DNA of 64,000 nt from Eonycteris spelaea (Eukaryota; Chordata; Mammalia; Chiroptera; Pteropodidae), in contig PUFA01000203.1 in the NCBI GenBank assembly GCA_003508835.1, forward strand, positions 1,952,501-2,016,500. The letters run 5' to 3'. A program made the translations under genes and the position numbers. The number at the start of each line of letters is the position of its first letter. Position 1 is the first letter of the stretch. Below, in pieces: positions 38,182 through 48,827 of the stretch. The notes under the pieces are model-generated. The model saw only the letters and a program-made list of their open reading frames with translations. It was not told the DNA's origin and did not search any database.

Positions 38182-38403
38182 GGATACAGCCGTGCCACCC
38201 CGAACACGCCCGATCCCGTCTGATCCCAGAAGCTAAGCCGGGTCGGACCTGGTTAGTACTTGGATGGGAGACCGCCTAGGAAGACCAGGTGCTGTAGGCA
38301 TAAAAAATAAAAAAATAAGGGATTGTAAGCTGACAAAGTCCTTGCAATCTGTGAGGTTAAGCAAGGGTTGCCTTGCCAAAAAAATAAAAACAAAAAAACA
38401 AGA
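38182..38403 (+). mobile_element. 5S rRNA-derived retroelement (5S pseudogene with A-rich and extra 3' module)
   Basis: Bases 38182-38300 align over the whole 5S rRNA length. The core blocks 'cccgatcccgtctgatccca', 'gaagctaagccgggtcggac' and 'ctggttagtacttggatggg', AGACCGCC and GTGCTGTAGGC are all present. Several substitutions relative to mammalian 5S make it unlikely to be a working 5S gene, though the internal promoter region is largely preserved. An A-rich linker (38301-38320), a module of about 60 bp (GGGATTGTAAGCTGAC ... GGGTTGCCTTGCC) and a second A-rich tail (about 38379-38403) follow. That order suggests a retroposed, possibly composite 5S-derived SINE; a plain 5S pseudogene beside an unrelated A-rich stretch is the alternative. 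No clear target-site duplication was found. Confidence 0.75.
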
Positions 38404-38833
38404 ACACCGGCGGATAGGGAATACCTCCCCTCCAAAGACAAGGAATGCAGCATGTATGTGTGTGGGGAGGGAGGTGTCTCGGGTCGAGCCAGGACACTGC
38501 ACACCAGGGTGGTGATGTCATCTCGCTGCCCACTTGAAGGGTGCCCCGGGCCTCCGGGCCCCGTCAGTGCAGCCTGTCTGCACAGACCTTCAGCAGCGGA
38601 GGTCGGGAGGCAGCCCTGAGATCGGTAAGAAGCCACGCGAAGCACCGCCTGACCTCAGGCTCCGGGGGGCGGTGTCCAGTACAGGGTCAGCAGGGGGTGA
38701 GCTTTAATCATTCATCCTGAGAGTTCACAATTTGACTAAGGAAGCAGGTCGCCGCAGAACCACTTCCCGACAAGACAGATGACATGAGCCAGCAGAAGGC
38801 TGGGAGCGACCTGCTTTGTTTGCTTTGCCTTAG

Positions 38834-38962
<129 letters not shown>

Positions 38963-38973
38963 TGAGTCCGCGG

Positions 38974-39172
38974 GGCGGCCAGGCGGGTGGCCAGGCGGGC
39001 GTTACAGGTGGTGGCACAGGCAGGTGGCACAGGCAGTGGCACAGGCGGTGGCACAGGCGGGTGGCACAGGCGGTGGCACAGGTGGGCGGCACAGGTGGTG
39101 GCACAGGCGGTGGCACAGGCGGTGGCACAGGCGGCGACACAGGCGGGCAGCCAGGTGGGTGGCCAGGCAGGT
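38974..39172 (+). repeat. 12-bp minisatellite (GGTGGCACAGGC)n beside a splice donor
   Basis: About 200 bp built from GGTGGCACAGGC and variants (GGTGGGCGGCACAGG, GGTGGCCAGGC). It is G-rich on the transcribed-sense strand with no runs longer than GGGG. It begins 12 bp after the exon donor at 38962. Copy number is probably variable between individuals. Confidence 0.92.
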
Positions 39173-39374
39173 GGGCCCTTGGTCCCCTAAGTGAACACCC
39201 CCTCGCTCACTTAGAGCCTGGGACACATCGTTCTCTCCCACTTGACAGGCGTTGGGGATGACAAACGGGACACAGACCCATCTGTTTGTCCATTGATTGC
39301 ACCTGCCAGGGGCTGGGTCGGCTGTTGTGGAGGGTAAAACTCCAGCAGGAGCCTCTGAGAGCTCTCACATTTTA

Positions 39375-39735
39375 CACGCACCCACACACACACACACTCA
39401 CACACACATCACACACTTCACACACCTCACACACCTCACACACACCTCATACACCACACACACCTCACACACACATCACACACACACTTCACACACCACA
39501 CACACCTCACACACATCACACACACACACCTCACACACACATTACACACACACACCTCACACACCACACACACCACACACACCTCACACACATCACACAC
39601 ACACACCTCACACACACCTCACACACACACACACCTCACACACACATCACACACACACACACACCACACACACATCACACACACACACACCACACACCTC
39701 ACACATCAGCATACACTACCACACACACACCTCAC
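39375..39735 (+). repeat. (CA)n-rich array with CCT interruptions
   Basis: About 360 bp of CACACA interrupted quasi-regularly by CT or CAT units, giving repeated blocks such as CACACACCTCACACACAC and CACACATCACACACAC. Its length is likely polymorphic. The frames reading it as HTHTPHTH are chance products. Confidence 0.95.
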
Positions 39736-40156
39736 AGACCACATTACAACTTGAAGCAGAACAAACTGTTGGGTGCTTTCTATAAGAGAAGGACCTTTCA
39801 AGTGTGAGGATAACGAAGAGGGTGGGAACATTTATTCTGACCAGGAGGTTTGGAAAAATCCTGAGGGGCTGCGGGCGGGGGTTTGGGACGGAGGCGCAGC
39901 CGAGACACAGGCCGGGGAACGAGCTGGGGTGAGGAGGCCGGCGACTGAGGCAAGCACGTGTGGAAACATGCGTGTGCTCCCTCGGCGCCTGGCTGGCCCT
40001 TGCTTCTGGTCAGCCGCCACCCACAGTCCGCTGTTGCCCACGGTCGAGGTCCGTGCAGGGTTTCAACCCCAGGGGGCTGACGTGGCTGTGGAATCGGCGC
40101 GTGGGGCTAATCCTCGGACGCGCCTGAAGGGTGTGGCTGTCCACTTCCCCCCTCAG

Positions 40157-40226
40157 ACTGAGGAGCGTCAAGATGGAGCAGAGGAAGCTGAGCGACCAAG
40201 CCAACACCCTGGTGGACCTTTCCAAG
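40157..40226 (+). CDS. KCNN3: KCNN3 coding exon: end of calmodulin-binding domain
   Basis: This 70-bp exon completes the split Gln codon and encodes [20 protein letters not shown] followed by LSK. It is the helix that continues from the calmodulin-binding domain towards the C-terminal coiled coil. Acceptor CAG is at 40154-40156 behind a C/T-rich tract, and donor GTGGGT at 40227. [13 protein letters not shown] fits KCNN3; KCNN2 has [13 protein letters not shown] by my recollection. Length and phase are those expected for the family. Confidence 0.97.
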
Positions 40227-40540
40227 GTGGGTGACAGAATCTGGAGACACTCCAAAGAGGTCTCAGACGCTGGCGTTTAAACTTCTCGGGTGTGCGGGGA
40301 GGGGGTGGCGGGGGTGGCCGGGAACTTAGTCCTTGGTCGAAACATCGTCTGGCTCCGGTTCTTGGCCGTTGCCGTCTTCTAGCCTGTCTCGTTGTCCCTT
40401 CAAGCCCGGCATCCGTGTCTTCGACTTGATTGCTCGGGGTTTTCTTTGCTGGGAATGAATGAGCCGACCTGCGTGTGGCTTTCTCAGCTGGATGACGAGG
40501 GCTCGTGAGATGAGCTCAGGCTTGCACAGGGCGAGGCACG

Positions 40541-40600
40541 GTGATGGGGACTGACTGGACGATGGTGATGGTGATGGGGACTGACTGGACGATGGTGATG
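40541..40600 (+). repeat. 30-bp tandem duplication
   Basis: Two perfect copies, 40541-40570 and 40571-40600, of a unit beginning GTGATGGGGACTGACTGGAC and ending GATGGTGATG. Confidence 0.95.
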
Positions 40601-41559
40601 GTGGTGACGCTGTCGGGGTCACCCCGGGGAGAGCCTTCCAGGCCGCTGGCCCTTCCATCTCCCGTGTCCTTCCATCCTGTAACCCCGTTTCCCTGGCCCC
40701 AGATTTTGGGGGGGAACCTCCCGGCAGGCCCGTGGTCCGACCTCAAGAAGGAGCCGGGTAGAACCGGACCGGGGAGCGCTGCACCCAGGAAGCACCCTGG
40801 CGCCCTCCTTCCATTCAGGCGCCTGGTTCGGGCTCTCCCTTCTTCTCACCCTCCTCCCCCCACAGCTTCCTCCGCCAAACACCCCCAGTTTCCCCAGAGA
40901 GTGAGCGCTGGGTGCTGGCCGCAGGCAAAGACAAACTGTCCGCCTCCTCCTGTTTGTCTTCGTTCTAAACTCTGGAGTTGATGAGAGGGCGGGCTGGCCC
41001 CTCGGGGTCACGAGTCACCCTTGGACCAATCGGCCGCGGCCGGGAGAGCCGTGATGGGTGAGCTGGCCGGGGCCCTGTGAGAGGCAGGAGCGGCCCGAGG
41101 AGGTGCCCGAGACGGTTCTCCTGCGGGCGGCGGTGCTCCTGGCCTGGCCCGGTGGTGCACGGGGGCTGCAGTTCTCTGCGGCCCGGGGCGCACCAGGCTT
41201 CCGGCTCAGTGAAGAGTGGGGAACGAAGCCACCCAGCCGGGAAACCGCCATCCCCTGAAGGAAGGGTGCGGAGGAGAGGGCGGAGAGGGGGTGTCCCTGG
41301 GGCCGCGGGGCCGCTGCACCCCGTGAGGCCTGGCCGGGGTGGCTGCTGCCGTCCACCCTGGCTTTGTCTCTCCTCCCAAGAGGAGACTCACCCAAGGTCC
41401 TGGCAGCAGCTTAGCGCATTTCCCATCGTCCACGTCCCTCCAGCCTCCTGTCACCAACCAAGCAAAGTGCCAGGGCAGACAGTAATGCTACCCCGCCCCC
41501 CACCAGCTTTCCTCGCTGTGCCTCGTCTGGCCCTCCCAGCTCCCCCCACCGTTTGGTCC

Positions 41560-41760
41560 TCTCTAGATAAACAAATTGGAGCTGTGGCCTCCAGATATCT
41601 TTGCCACCTTGAGCACAGGGTGGCAGGCTCCGTATTTGCTAATTGTAATCTGCGCCATTGAAATGTAAAAATAATCCCTAATGACTGAGGCTCGAGTGAT
41701 CAAATAAGACCGATTTCTGTGAAAATGCTTTGTAAACTATAAAGGTTTGCAAATGGTCGT
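41560..41760. other. AT-rich intronic element, possible conserved noncoding sequence
   Basis: Contains AGATAAACAAATTGG, TTTGCTAATTGTAATC and AATAATCCCTAATGACTGAG (homeodomain, forkhead and AP-1-like cores) without recognisable transposon sequence. Function unproven. Confidence 0.25.
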
Positions 41761-41769
41761 CCTGCATAT

Positions 41770-41865
41770 GAATACAGATGAGGGGACCAAGATCTAAAGG
41801 AGCAAAGTGACCGTCCCAAGGTCAGCAGCTGGCCAGCGCGGTGCTTGGGGCCGAGACCCAGGGGC
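41770..41865 (-). repeat. MIR SINE fragment, reverse orientation
   Basis: 'atacagatgaggggaccaag' then 'agtgaccgtcccaaggtcag' and CAGCTGG match reverse MIR. Confidence 0.65.
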
Positions 41866-42464
41866 CTGACGCAGGCCAGAACCCGTCAGGGTGTCTGTGG
41901 TCGGAGACACATCTGTGCTTCTGTATAATCCGGGGAGACTGGGCATGCTGAGGAGGTTCTCAAGTGTTAGTTAATGAAAGAGGCACTTTCACTCCAAAGT
42001 CACCTCCTCCTCCGAGGGTGTCCTCAGTACAGTGTCCTGCCCTCACAGGAGCAGCCCTGCCTCACGCCACCTCCCTGACAGCTCCGCCTGGGCCCGTCGG
42101 TCCTCCAGGGCCATGCTGCCAAGCCCTTCCCCCGCCTCTCCGGCTTCTCCTGTTCTGCTGGTTTCCATACTGTTCATTTTTTCTCTCACCTTATTTCCCG
42201 CTCCCTTGGCCTCTGGGGCACCAGAGTTTCTGAGTCTTCCTGGAGTAAGTTGTAGCTCCAGGTGGAATATAATCGGTGTCACTGGCGGATGACCGGAAAT
42301 CCCAAGAGCCACAGAAGGGGGGCGGGCGGGTCGAAGATGAGGACGGGGAGGGACAGGGGTGGGGACAGGGACGCTCGCCCGCGCAGGCTCTTTCCCCTTC
42401 CCCAGCATCTTTCCGCATGGATCGTGTGCCCAGCCACCTTGCTCTGTGTCGATCCACCCATCAG

Positions 42465-42900
42465 AACGTGTTAGTAGAGCATCTCCTATGTGTCAGACGC
42501 TGTTCCAGGCCCCTGGGGCACATTGGTGGCTACACTGGGCAGTGTCCCCCTGAAGGACCTTTCCTTCTGCTGGGGGATGGCCGACAGCAGCAATAAGGCA
42601 ACACGGCCCAGCAGCGGTGCAGAGGGAGGCTGTAGGGAACTCGGGGAGCCGTGAGTGGGTTGGCCGGGGGCGGGGCTGCGGCTACGGACCAGGCCCGGTG
42701 TTGCGTGGGCTGCTACAGCGCTCGATAGAGGTGATTTCAGGGGGTGCTTGGGGGCGGCAGGGCACGCGAGCACTGCAGACCGAGGAGGCCCTGGACCCAG
42801 AAGGGGCGGCCCTGAGCACGGGCGGTGGGGCCGGGGTTGGAGGGGCTGGGGCGGGTGGGGGGGCGGGGATTACTGGGGACGCCTGCAGGATGGGGGGGCA
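42465..42900 (-). repeat. L2 LINE relic, reverse orientation
   Basis: 'tagtagagcatctcctatgt' followed by 'gtcagacgctgttccaggcc' and 'ctggggcacattggtggcta' is a diverged reverse L2 3' end. Downstream GC-rich sequence keeps the usual order (ccctgaaggacctttccttc, then acagcagcaataaggc) before losing similarity. Confidence 0.55.
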
Positions 42901-43608
42901 GCGGGATGGGGCGGAGGGAGAGTTGGAACTGTGACAGGATGCTCCGGACCCCGGAGCTGTGCAGGCTGACGTCCTTGGGGGTTGCCATCCCTCGGCTTGA
43001 GGCCGTGTGACCCCTCGTGGGCCAGGCCAGGGCAGCGCTGTGACCTTGGGCGGGCAGCCCCTGTCGCTGAGGCCCAGGCCCGAGGAGTGAGTCAGGCCGC
43101 TGTGTTGAAACCGGGCGAGTGGACAACAGCTCCGGAAGCACGTGTGATCGCTGCTAACGCCTGCCGTGTAGGGAACCCCGGGCTCAGGCCGAGGGGCTGA
43201 GGGAGGGAGGGCGCCCTATCAGTGGGCTGTGGCATTGAACCCGGGTGGCTGTGCGTGGTCCACACCCGCCAGGGGCCTTCTTTTTCATCTGAGGGCCCAG
43301 CGCCCCCCAGCTGAGAGCCGGGGTGTAGGCAGAGCATGGGGGCGGTTCAGGAAAAACTGCGGCTTCTTTTCCATTCGCACATATTTCGAAGCTCTTTTTC
43401 TAATTAATATGCGTTACTTTTATAACAAGGGAGGGGAAAAACGACGGTGCGCGCCCGAGCCTCCGCGCACCCCCGGGGAAGCGAGCCGCTTCCCGCCCTC
43501 GGCCAGGCCGCCTCGGCAAAGGCCCCCGCGGCGACGCGGGGGGCTCTCCCCGCCCCCACCGCGGATGCCCGTGACAGCCACCTCTCCCGTCTCTGCTTCC
43601 CCGCGCAG

Positions 43609-43912
43609 ATGCAGAATGTCATGTGCGACTTAATCACGGAGCTGGGCGACCGCAGCGAAGACCTGGAGAAGCGGATCGGCAGCCTGGAGGCCAAGCTGGA
43701 GCACCTGGCCGCCAGCTTCCAGTCGCTGCCCCTGCTCATCGCCGACGCCCTGCGCCAGCAGCAGCAGCAGCTCCTGTCTGCGGTCAGCGAGGCCCGCGGC
43801 GGCGGCGGGGGGCGGGGCGGGGGGCGCCACCCACGCCCCGCCCGCCGACAGCCCCCTCGGGGTCAGCTCCACCTCCTTCCCGACCCCCTACACGAGTTCT
43901 AGCAGTTGCTAA
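43609..43912 (+). CDS. KCNN3: KCNN3 last coding exon: C-terminal coiled coil and tail, with a frame discontinuity
   Basis: The exon opens with [20 protein letters not shown] and continues as a heptad-rich coiled coil ([20 protein letters not shown]), then [17 protein letters not shown]. Up to about 43803 it follows human KCNN3 closely. A G-rich tract (43801-43825) then gives GGGGGRGGG. In the same frame translation runs to a TAG at 43900-43902 with an unrelated Arg/Pro-rich end. In the next frame (codons from 43826) the conserved SK3 tail is intact: [16 protein letters not shown], then [13 protein letters not shown] and TAA at 43910-43912. The interval is 4 bases longer than expected from the human protein. 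Either the consensus is wrong in this G-rich tract or the allele carries a true frameshift. Acceptor CAG is at 43606-43608. The span given ends at the conserved stop. Confidence 0.9.
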
Positions 43913-44491
43913 ACGAGCCTCCCCACTCCGGAAGCATCGCCCATAGGTCTTAAGATGCACATCACTGTCCTGGTCACTTTGCCATCGAGGGGCACTGAGG
44001 CCAGGGAACGGAAAGACGAGAGACCGAGCTGAGTGCCCACTCGCCCTCGCGCGCGTGCTCGGTTCGATATGCCTTGAAACCAGAAATCGAATCTGTTTTC
44101 GGTGCCTCTACTCGGGAGCAGGAAGCGGAGGTGACAGAGGGGGTGGAGAACAGAAATCCACGCTCAATCTCAGGTGTTCACGTGGGGTGGGGGACCGACG
44201 CTCTGAGGTGGCGGCCGGCGCTCCCCGGGGGAGGGGCGCGCTGGGGGCGGGGCGCGCCAGGCGGGGGGCGGGGCTCCGTACCGGGTGGGTCAGGTCCCAG
44301 CGCGCCTCTCTCCTTTCCTTTTGTCTGAGGGAGACTCTGGATGACAAAAGAAGAAGAGAGCTGCCCACAACTTGCCCAAACGTTCTTTCATCCCACACCT
44401 TACAGAATCATAAAACCCAAGTCAGACGGAAAAAAGGGAAGCTAGACTTTCCATCCAATATCAATACCTGTGTAAACCTGTGTGTTTGCAA

Positions 44492-44549
44492 GTGTGTGTG
44501 TGTGTGTGCCGCGCGTGTGCGCGCGCACACACGCACACACACGCACACC
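44492..44549 (+). repeat. (TG)n-(CG)n-(CA)n self-complementary tract
   Basis: A TG run passes through GCGCG into a CA run. GTGTGCGCGCGCACAC at 44515-44530 is a perfect palindrome and the flanks stay partly complementary. It has Z-DNA or cruciform potential in DNA, and hairpin potential if transcribed in the KCNN3 3' UTR. Confidence 0.85.
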
Positions 44550-44594
44550 ACATTCGACCCAGGTCTTTTCTTGTTTGAACCTGACCCAAGTGAA

Positions 44595-44650
44595 AAAGGA
44601 CCTGGTTCCTTATCCCGCGCACAGTAGGCGCTCTGTAAATGTGTGTTGAG
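44595..44650 (+). repeat. MIR SINE 3' end fragment
   Basis: 'gcacagtaggcgctctgtaa' followed by ATGTGTGTTGAGG matches the MIR/L2-type 3' end (cacatagtaggcgctcaata-aatgtttgttga). Confidence 0.55.
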
Positions 44651-45458
44651 GCCATTTGGATGGAGTGGGTGCTTTCTTTTCGGCGGGTTTGTGGGCGTCG
44701 GCCACACCCCGAGCTGCAGGGGAGACGCAGGGCCCTTCAGCTTCTCCCAGACGCACACCGAGCCTGCCCAGCCTTAGACCAGTGCCAGGCGGAGAGTGTT
44801 GGCACTCTGGAGGGGAGGCAGCCTTCTAAAACTAACAGCTTTGCAGGGTTTTCTCCTCATACCCAAACAAGCCGTGTTCCCATGGAGCGCACGACCCGCT
44901 CAGGACACGTGAGGCCTGTGTGAACGGGAGTGCTGTCTGGGGATGTGCTTGGCTGGATGTGCCCGGCGACAGGTTTCCAGGCCCAGGTGTTAGGAGTGCA
45001 GAGAGGTCAAGTGCCTGACCCGAGAGCTGCTCAGCTGGAGGGAGAGGTGACAGTGAGTGGTCCCTTCCACCTGACCCGAAATCACCTCAACATGAAAGAT
45101 GATGAGGATCAAGGGGGCCCTTAGGGAGCCTTGCGGGCCAGATGAGATGACATGCATTTGTCAGTCACCTGTCCTACCGTGCCATGATAACCTCGGTGCC
45201 AAAACGGCCCTAATGCATCCCAAAGCCCAGGAGCCTTCAGAAACACCACGGCCCGGGGTCAGCGTGATGACAGGCATCGTGAGGGCAGGGCCTGGGGATG
45301 CAAACTCTCCTCCCTGCTCCGTGACCTAACCACGCAGAACGTTTGTGCTGTGGACACCGCCGTGCCGTTGGCCCGTTTCTCATGCCGAGGTCTTTGCCGC
45401 CTGCTTGTCTCTGACCCGCGTGCAGTGTTTCCTCTGCTGGGGCAAAGCAGCAGGGTGT

Positions 45459-45460
45459 CG

Positions 45461-45491
<31 letters not shown>

Positions 45492-45498
45492 TGTGTGC
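45459..45498 (+). repeat. (TG)n microsatellite
   Basis: About 40 bp of TG with a single GG interruption near 45484. Confidence 0.95.
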
Positions 45499-45600
45499 AG
45501 GTACTCCGCTGGGATTCGCTCTGCACGGGACGTCGTCGCCGTCCCGAAGGCAGCGTCTAGCTGTGACTTCCCTCTGCAGCACCAGCCTGCTCCTCTAAGG

Positions 45601-45819
45601 CAGTGGTCCCCAACCTTTGTGGCACCGGAGACCAGCGCTCCTATGCGCATCTGATGCCCGATGACCTGAGGCGGAGCCGAGGTGGCAACGCTGGTGCTGG
45701 GCAGCGGCTGCGGACACAGATGGAGCTCCGCTCGCCCGCTGCTCACCTCCTGCTGTGCGGCCCGGTTCCTAACAGCCACGGACCGGTACCGGTCCATGGC
45801 CGGGGGTTGGGGACCCCTG
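45601..45819. mobile_element. Non-autonomous hAT-type DNA transposon relic (219 bp)
   Basis: The element starts CAGTGGTCCCCAACC and ends GGTTGGGGACCCCTG, which are near-perfect terminal inverted repeats. Its body carries 'cacctcctgctgtgcggccc', GGTTCCTAACAG and CCACGGACCGGTACCGGTCC, a familiar mammalian repeat I cannot name with certainty. The flanking octamers CTCTAAGG (45593-45600) and TTGTAAGG (45820-45827) agree at 6 of 8 positions, fitting the 8-bp target duplication of hAT elements. It lies in the probable 3' UTR. Confidence 0.85.
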
Positions 45820-47044
45820 TTGTAAGGGCGAAGGTAGACCACCCTAGAACTAAGGCCACTCTTTCAAGGAGATCTGGTCTCTTGCTAACCTTCTTTATCT
45901 CTTTACTGCTGTTGCTGTTCCTTTGATGGGCTCCCGTTTAGTTTTGAAGATTTGCTCATGCGAAGATTTTCATTTGGCCCACCACAGATGCCACACTTGC
46001 TGCCGGCCTTTTCCAAACCTGTTAACTATTGCTGCTCTGAAAGCCCCCTCTCCTTTTTTACGCCCCAGGAATGGTGCTCCCATCGTTAGTGACAGTTCAG
46101 CTGAACACTGAAGCAGACGTGCCCACAGGTGAAGTAGCCGCGCAGTGTCTCGGTGCCTTCGGTCCCACTTCACAGAGTGAAGACCACGGGCGGCCGAGCC
46201 CAGTGTGCCTGTCCTGACCTTTCCACCGACAGCCCTCACCTGTTCGTCTCTCTTCCCCTTTCCGTCCCGCTGCCACCCTGTGGCGCGTGTGCGCGTGCAC
46301 ACGCATGGCGATTCCTTTCAAACCAACGACAGGCAAGATTGCACGGCCACGAAGTGTGCACGGATGCTAGCCGATCCGTCCTGGGCTGTGGACAGTTCTT
46401 TAGCCCATCGTTAGTGCCATCGGCTTGGGGAACCCTGGCCGAGCTAGCGACGCCCGCAGAGGGGCGGTCGCAGCTTCTTCAGTGGGCATTCAGAGCATGA
46501 CTGGACCTATTGGTAGTGCAATCCGTATGGTTTTATCCTTGGCAAAGAATACTTAATCTCCCCGACCCCCAACCCCCCAAAAAGTGAGCGAAGCTGCATG
46601 TCAATTCTGCAGTGGCAAATGGAAGTTGCTTCTCTGTACTCGTAATTCAGCTTTAGGTAGGGGGTTCCCCGTTTTCCTGCAAGTACAATCAACCCTTGAT
46701 GACTTAGGTATCGACTGTCCGGGGTATAGCTACAGCCCATCTTTTGGCTAACCCCACTGCCCCTCAGCAGCACAGGAAGATTAGAAGGGGCAGGTGGATT
46801 CTCACGCCATGCCTTCTTGTTCCTTATTTTCAGGTTTGATGGTGGTGGAGGTTTAATTATCTACCCAACAATTGGCTATATGTAAAAACTGCGAATCATG
46901 ATAACCTCATTCCAGTGCTGAACTGATTGAGTTCTGCCTGCTTCTGGAAGGCTGGACCAGTGACAGAGCCCCTACTTTACCTTTTCTTTTAGCTTAATGA
47001 CAGGTCAAAGTACCCTCGTATTCCCTATAATGTTTCGACACTTG

Positions 47045-47050
47045 AATAAA
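47045..47050 (+). terminator. Candidate polyadenylation signal AATAAA
   Basis: AATAAA in TTGAATAAAAATACAGG. Another AATAAA follows at 47221. No strong GT-rich element was identified downstream, so use is uncertain. Confidence 0.25.
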
Positions 47051-48801
47051 AATACAGGGCCACCCCACATCGCTTAAGCCATAATATAGCTCCATGTACT
47101 GTAAAGTCAGGGGTGTCCTGTGATACTTTAAGGCCACGATCTCAGTGGGATTCCAGGACATAGCATCAGCTGGCAAATTCTACCAGATGAGGGCCCCCCT
47201 CCTCCTTAGATTGAAGTCCAAATAAAAATCACCTTAGCTTCAATGGCCACCTGTGTGTGATCACACAAATAAATTGTCATAAAGTATCCGAAACTGCTCC
47301 TGCCATCCTCATAATTGTAACTCCATGAAGTCATATCTCTAGAAATTCTTAATCCAAAAGAAGGAGAGCAGAAAGGCCCCAGGTCACCACTGCCTTCTGG
47401 CTTCCGCAGGGACCAGAGGCGTGGCGACCACCTCATAACTTAGGAGGTGCAGAAAACGCACGTGCACGTAAACTCTGAAGTGCGGAGCAAGCACAAGCTG
47501 TCACGACTTCCTTAAGAACAAGAAGGAACAGCATGGAAGACATACGGGTTTAATCTGTTTGAGGATTTCCCCCTTCGATTCTCAGCAATTTCCTCGTGCA
47601 TAAGTAAGCATGGAAAAGGAGAGAACTAGAGACTCAGAATCAGAATAAATAAAACTCCTAACACTGGAGCCACACCTTTGGCCAATTAATAGAACCACCT
47701 CATACCTCAGCCTATCTGTACTTACAATGAAGATAATAGTTATATTCTTCAGTACAAAGTATTCAATAGATTTTTAAAAATGGAATCGCTGTTGCCATCA
47801 ACGGCAATGCCAACCCACTCTCCGCCCCCCTCCGCCCCCACACCTTGGCATTGCATCCAAATGCAAACGGTAGTTACCAAAAAGTAGTGGTTATGTCTCA
47901 GCGAGGTCAGGAGGTTAGCAGGGAGAAACGTGGGATGCGTGCACCATTCCAGGACCTCCCTCCTCCTCAGAGTGTACCCCGACACACAGTGCACCCCAAA
48001 TTAGGAATCCGTGTTTCATCCCAGAGCACATGCTGCCATCTCAGTCCCCCCGCTGAGACACTGTGAATGAAGTCATTGCACTACCAGTAGGCTGCCTCTC
48101 TCTTTATGTTTCTGCTTTGCAATCCTAAAATATGTCCCAGTTCTTTACAGTCATTCTTTCTCCTCTGGAAATTGCATAGAAGGAGGGTAAAGATGCGTTC
48201 GTTAGTCGTCGCTTGGCTGTCCCTATCGGCTCCGTGGCGTTTGGTTTCAGTACCTAGGACAGCTGCCCGGCGGTCTCCTGGCAGGCTGGGGACGGCCCCG
48301 CCCCCGCAAGTAGTCAGATTGGTGCGTAGGAGCCGCCTGCCTCTGGTAGCGAGTGTAGGCGAACGGTCTTCATCCTGACACTCGTGCCAGGCTGTGTGCA
48401 GAGCAATTAACATTAAACTCCCGTGGACAAGCGAACGTAGGTTTTTACCAACACAGATGGCACCTCAGTGTGTTCAGACAGCGACAAACCTAACTGTGAT
48501 CTTTCTTCCTTGCGCCGCGACTGGAAGCCCCGCCCCCCCGCCCCAGCGTGAACTGGAGTGCCCTCCGAACAACACCGCCGTCAAATCCTCAACGTATGAC
48601 CTCCGACCCAGGTGCCGAGTGCCCTGCCACACTTGTTTACACACCTGAGAGATGCATCCTGGAAGCTGCGACCTTAGGCCGGGACCGCGTGTTGAAGCCA
48701 ACAAAAGAGACGGTGGGACCAACCAAGCCGGTGGAAGGAAAAGCACAAAATTCAACACCAACCCGAAGTTAGGATCCCAAAGAGATGCTGAATTCATAGC
48801 C

Positions 48802-48827
48802 AAAAAAAAAAAAAAAAAAAAAAAAAA
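48802..48827 (+). repeat. A26 homopolymer
   Basis: 26 consecutive A. It could be a retroposon tail, but no recognisable SINE or L1 body precedes it. Length may be unreliable. Confidence 0.9.

Larger units (their letters stand above)
40227..43608 (+). other. KCNN3: KCNN3 last intron (3.4 kb)
   Basis: It starts GTGGGT and ends GCTTCCCCGCGCAG. It contains a 30-bp duplication at 40.54 kb, an AT-rich unassigned element at 41.56-41.76 kb, and MIR and L2 relics. The last 700 bp is GC-rich with nothing recognised except the acceptor. Confidence 0.85.

Noticed and set aside
38182..38300. Functional 5S rRNA gene
   Set aside because: Several substitutions relative to mammalian 5S and an A-rich 3' flank instead of a simple T-run terminator point to a retroposed copy.
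38974..39172. CRISPR-like repeat array
   Set aside because: Units are 12 bp, directly adjacent and without unique spacers, inside a mammalian intron; it is a minisatellite.
43609..43902. Taking the in-frame TAG at 43900 as the natural KCNN3 stop
   Set aside because: The conserved SK3 C terminus is fully preserved in the adjacent frame and ends at 43912, so the literal frame is probably not the ancestral one.
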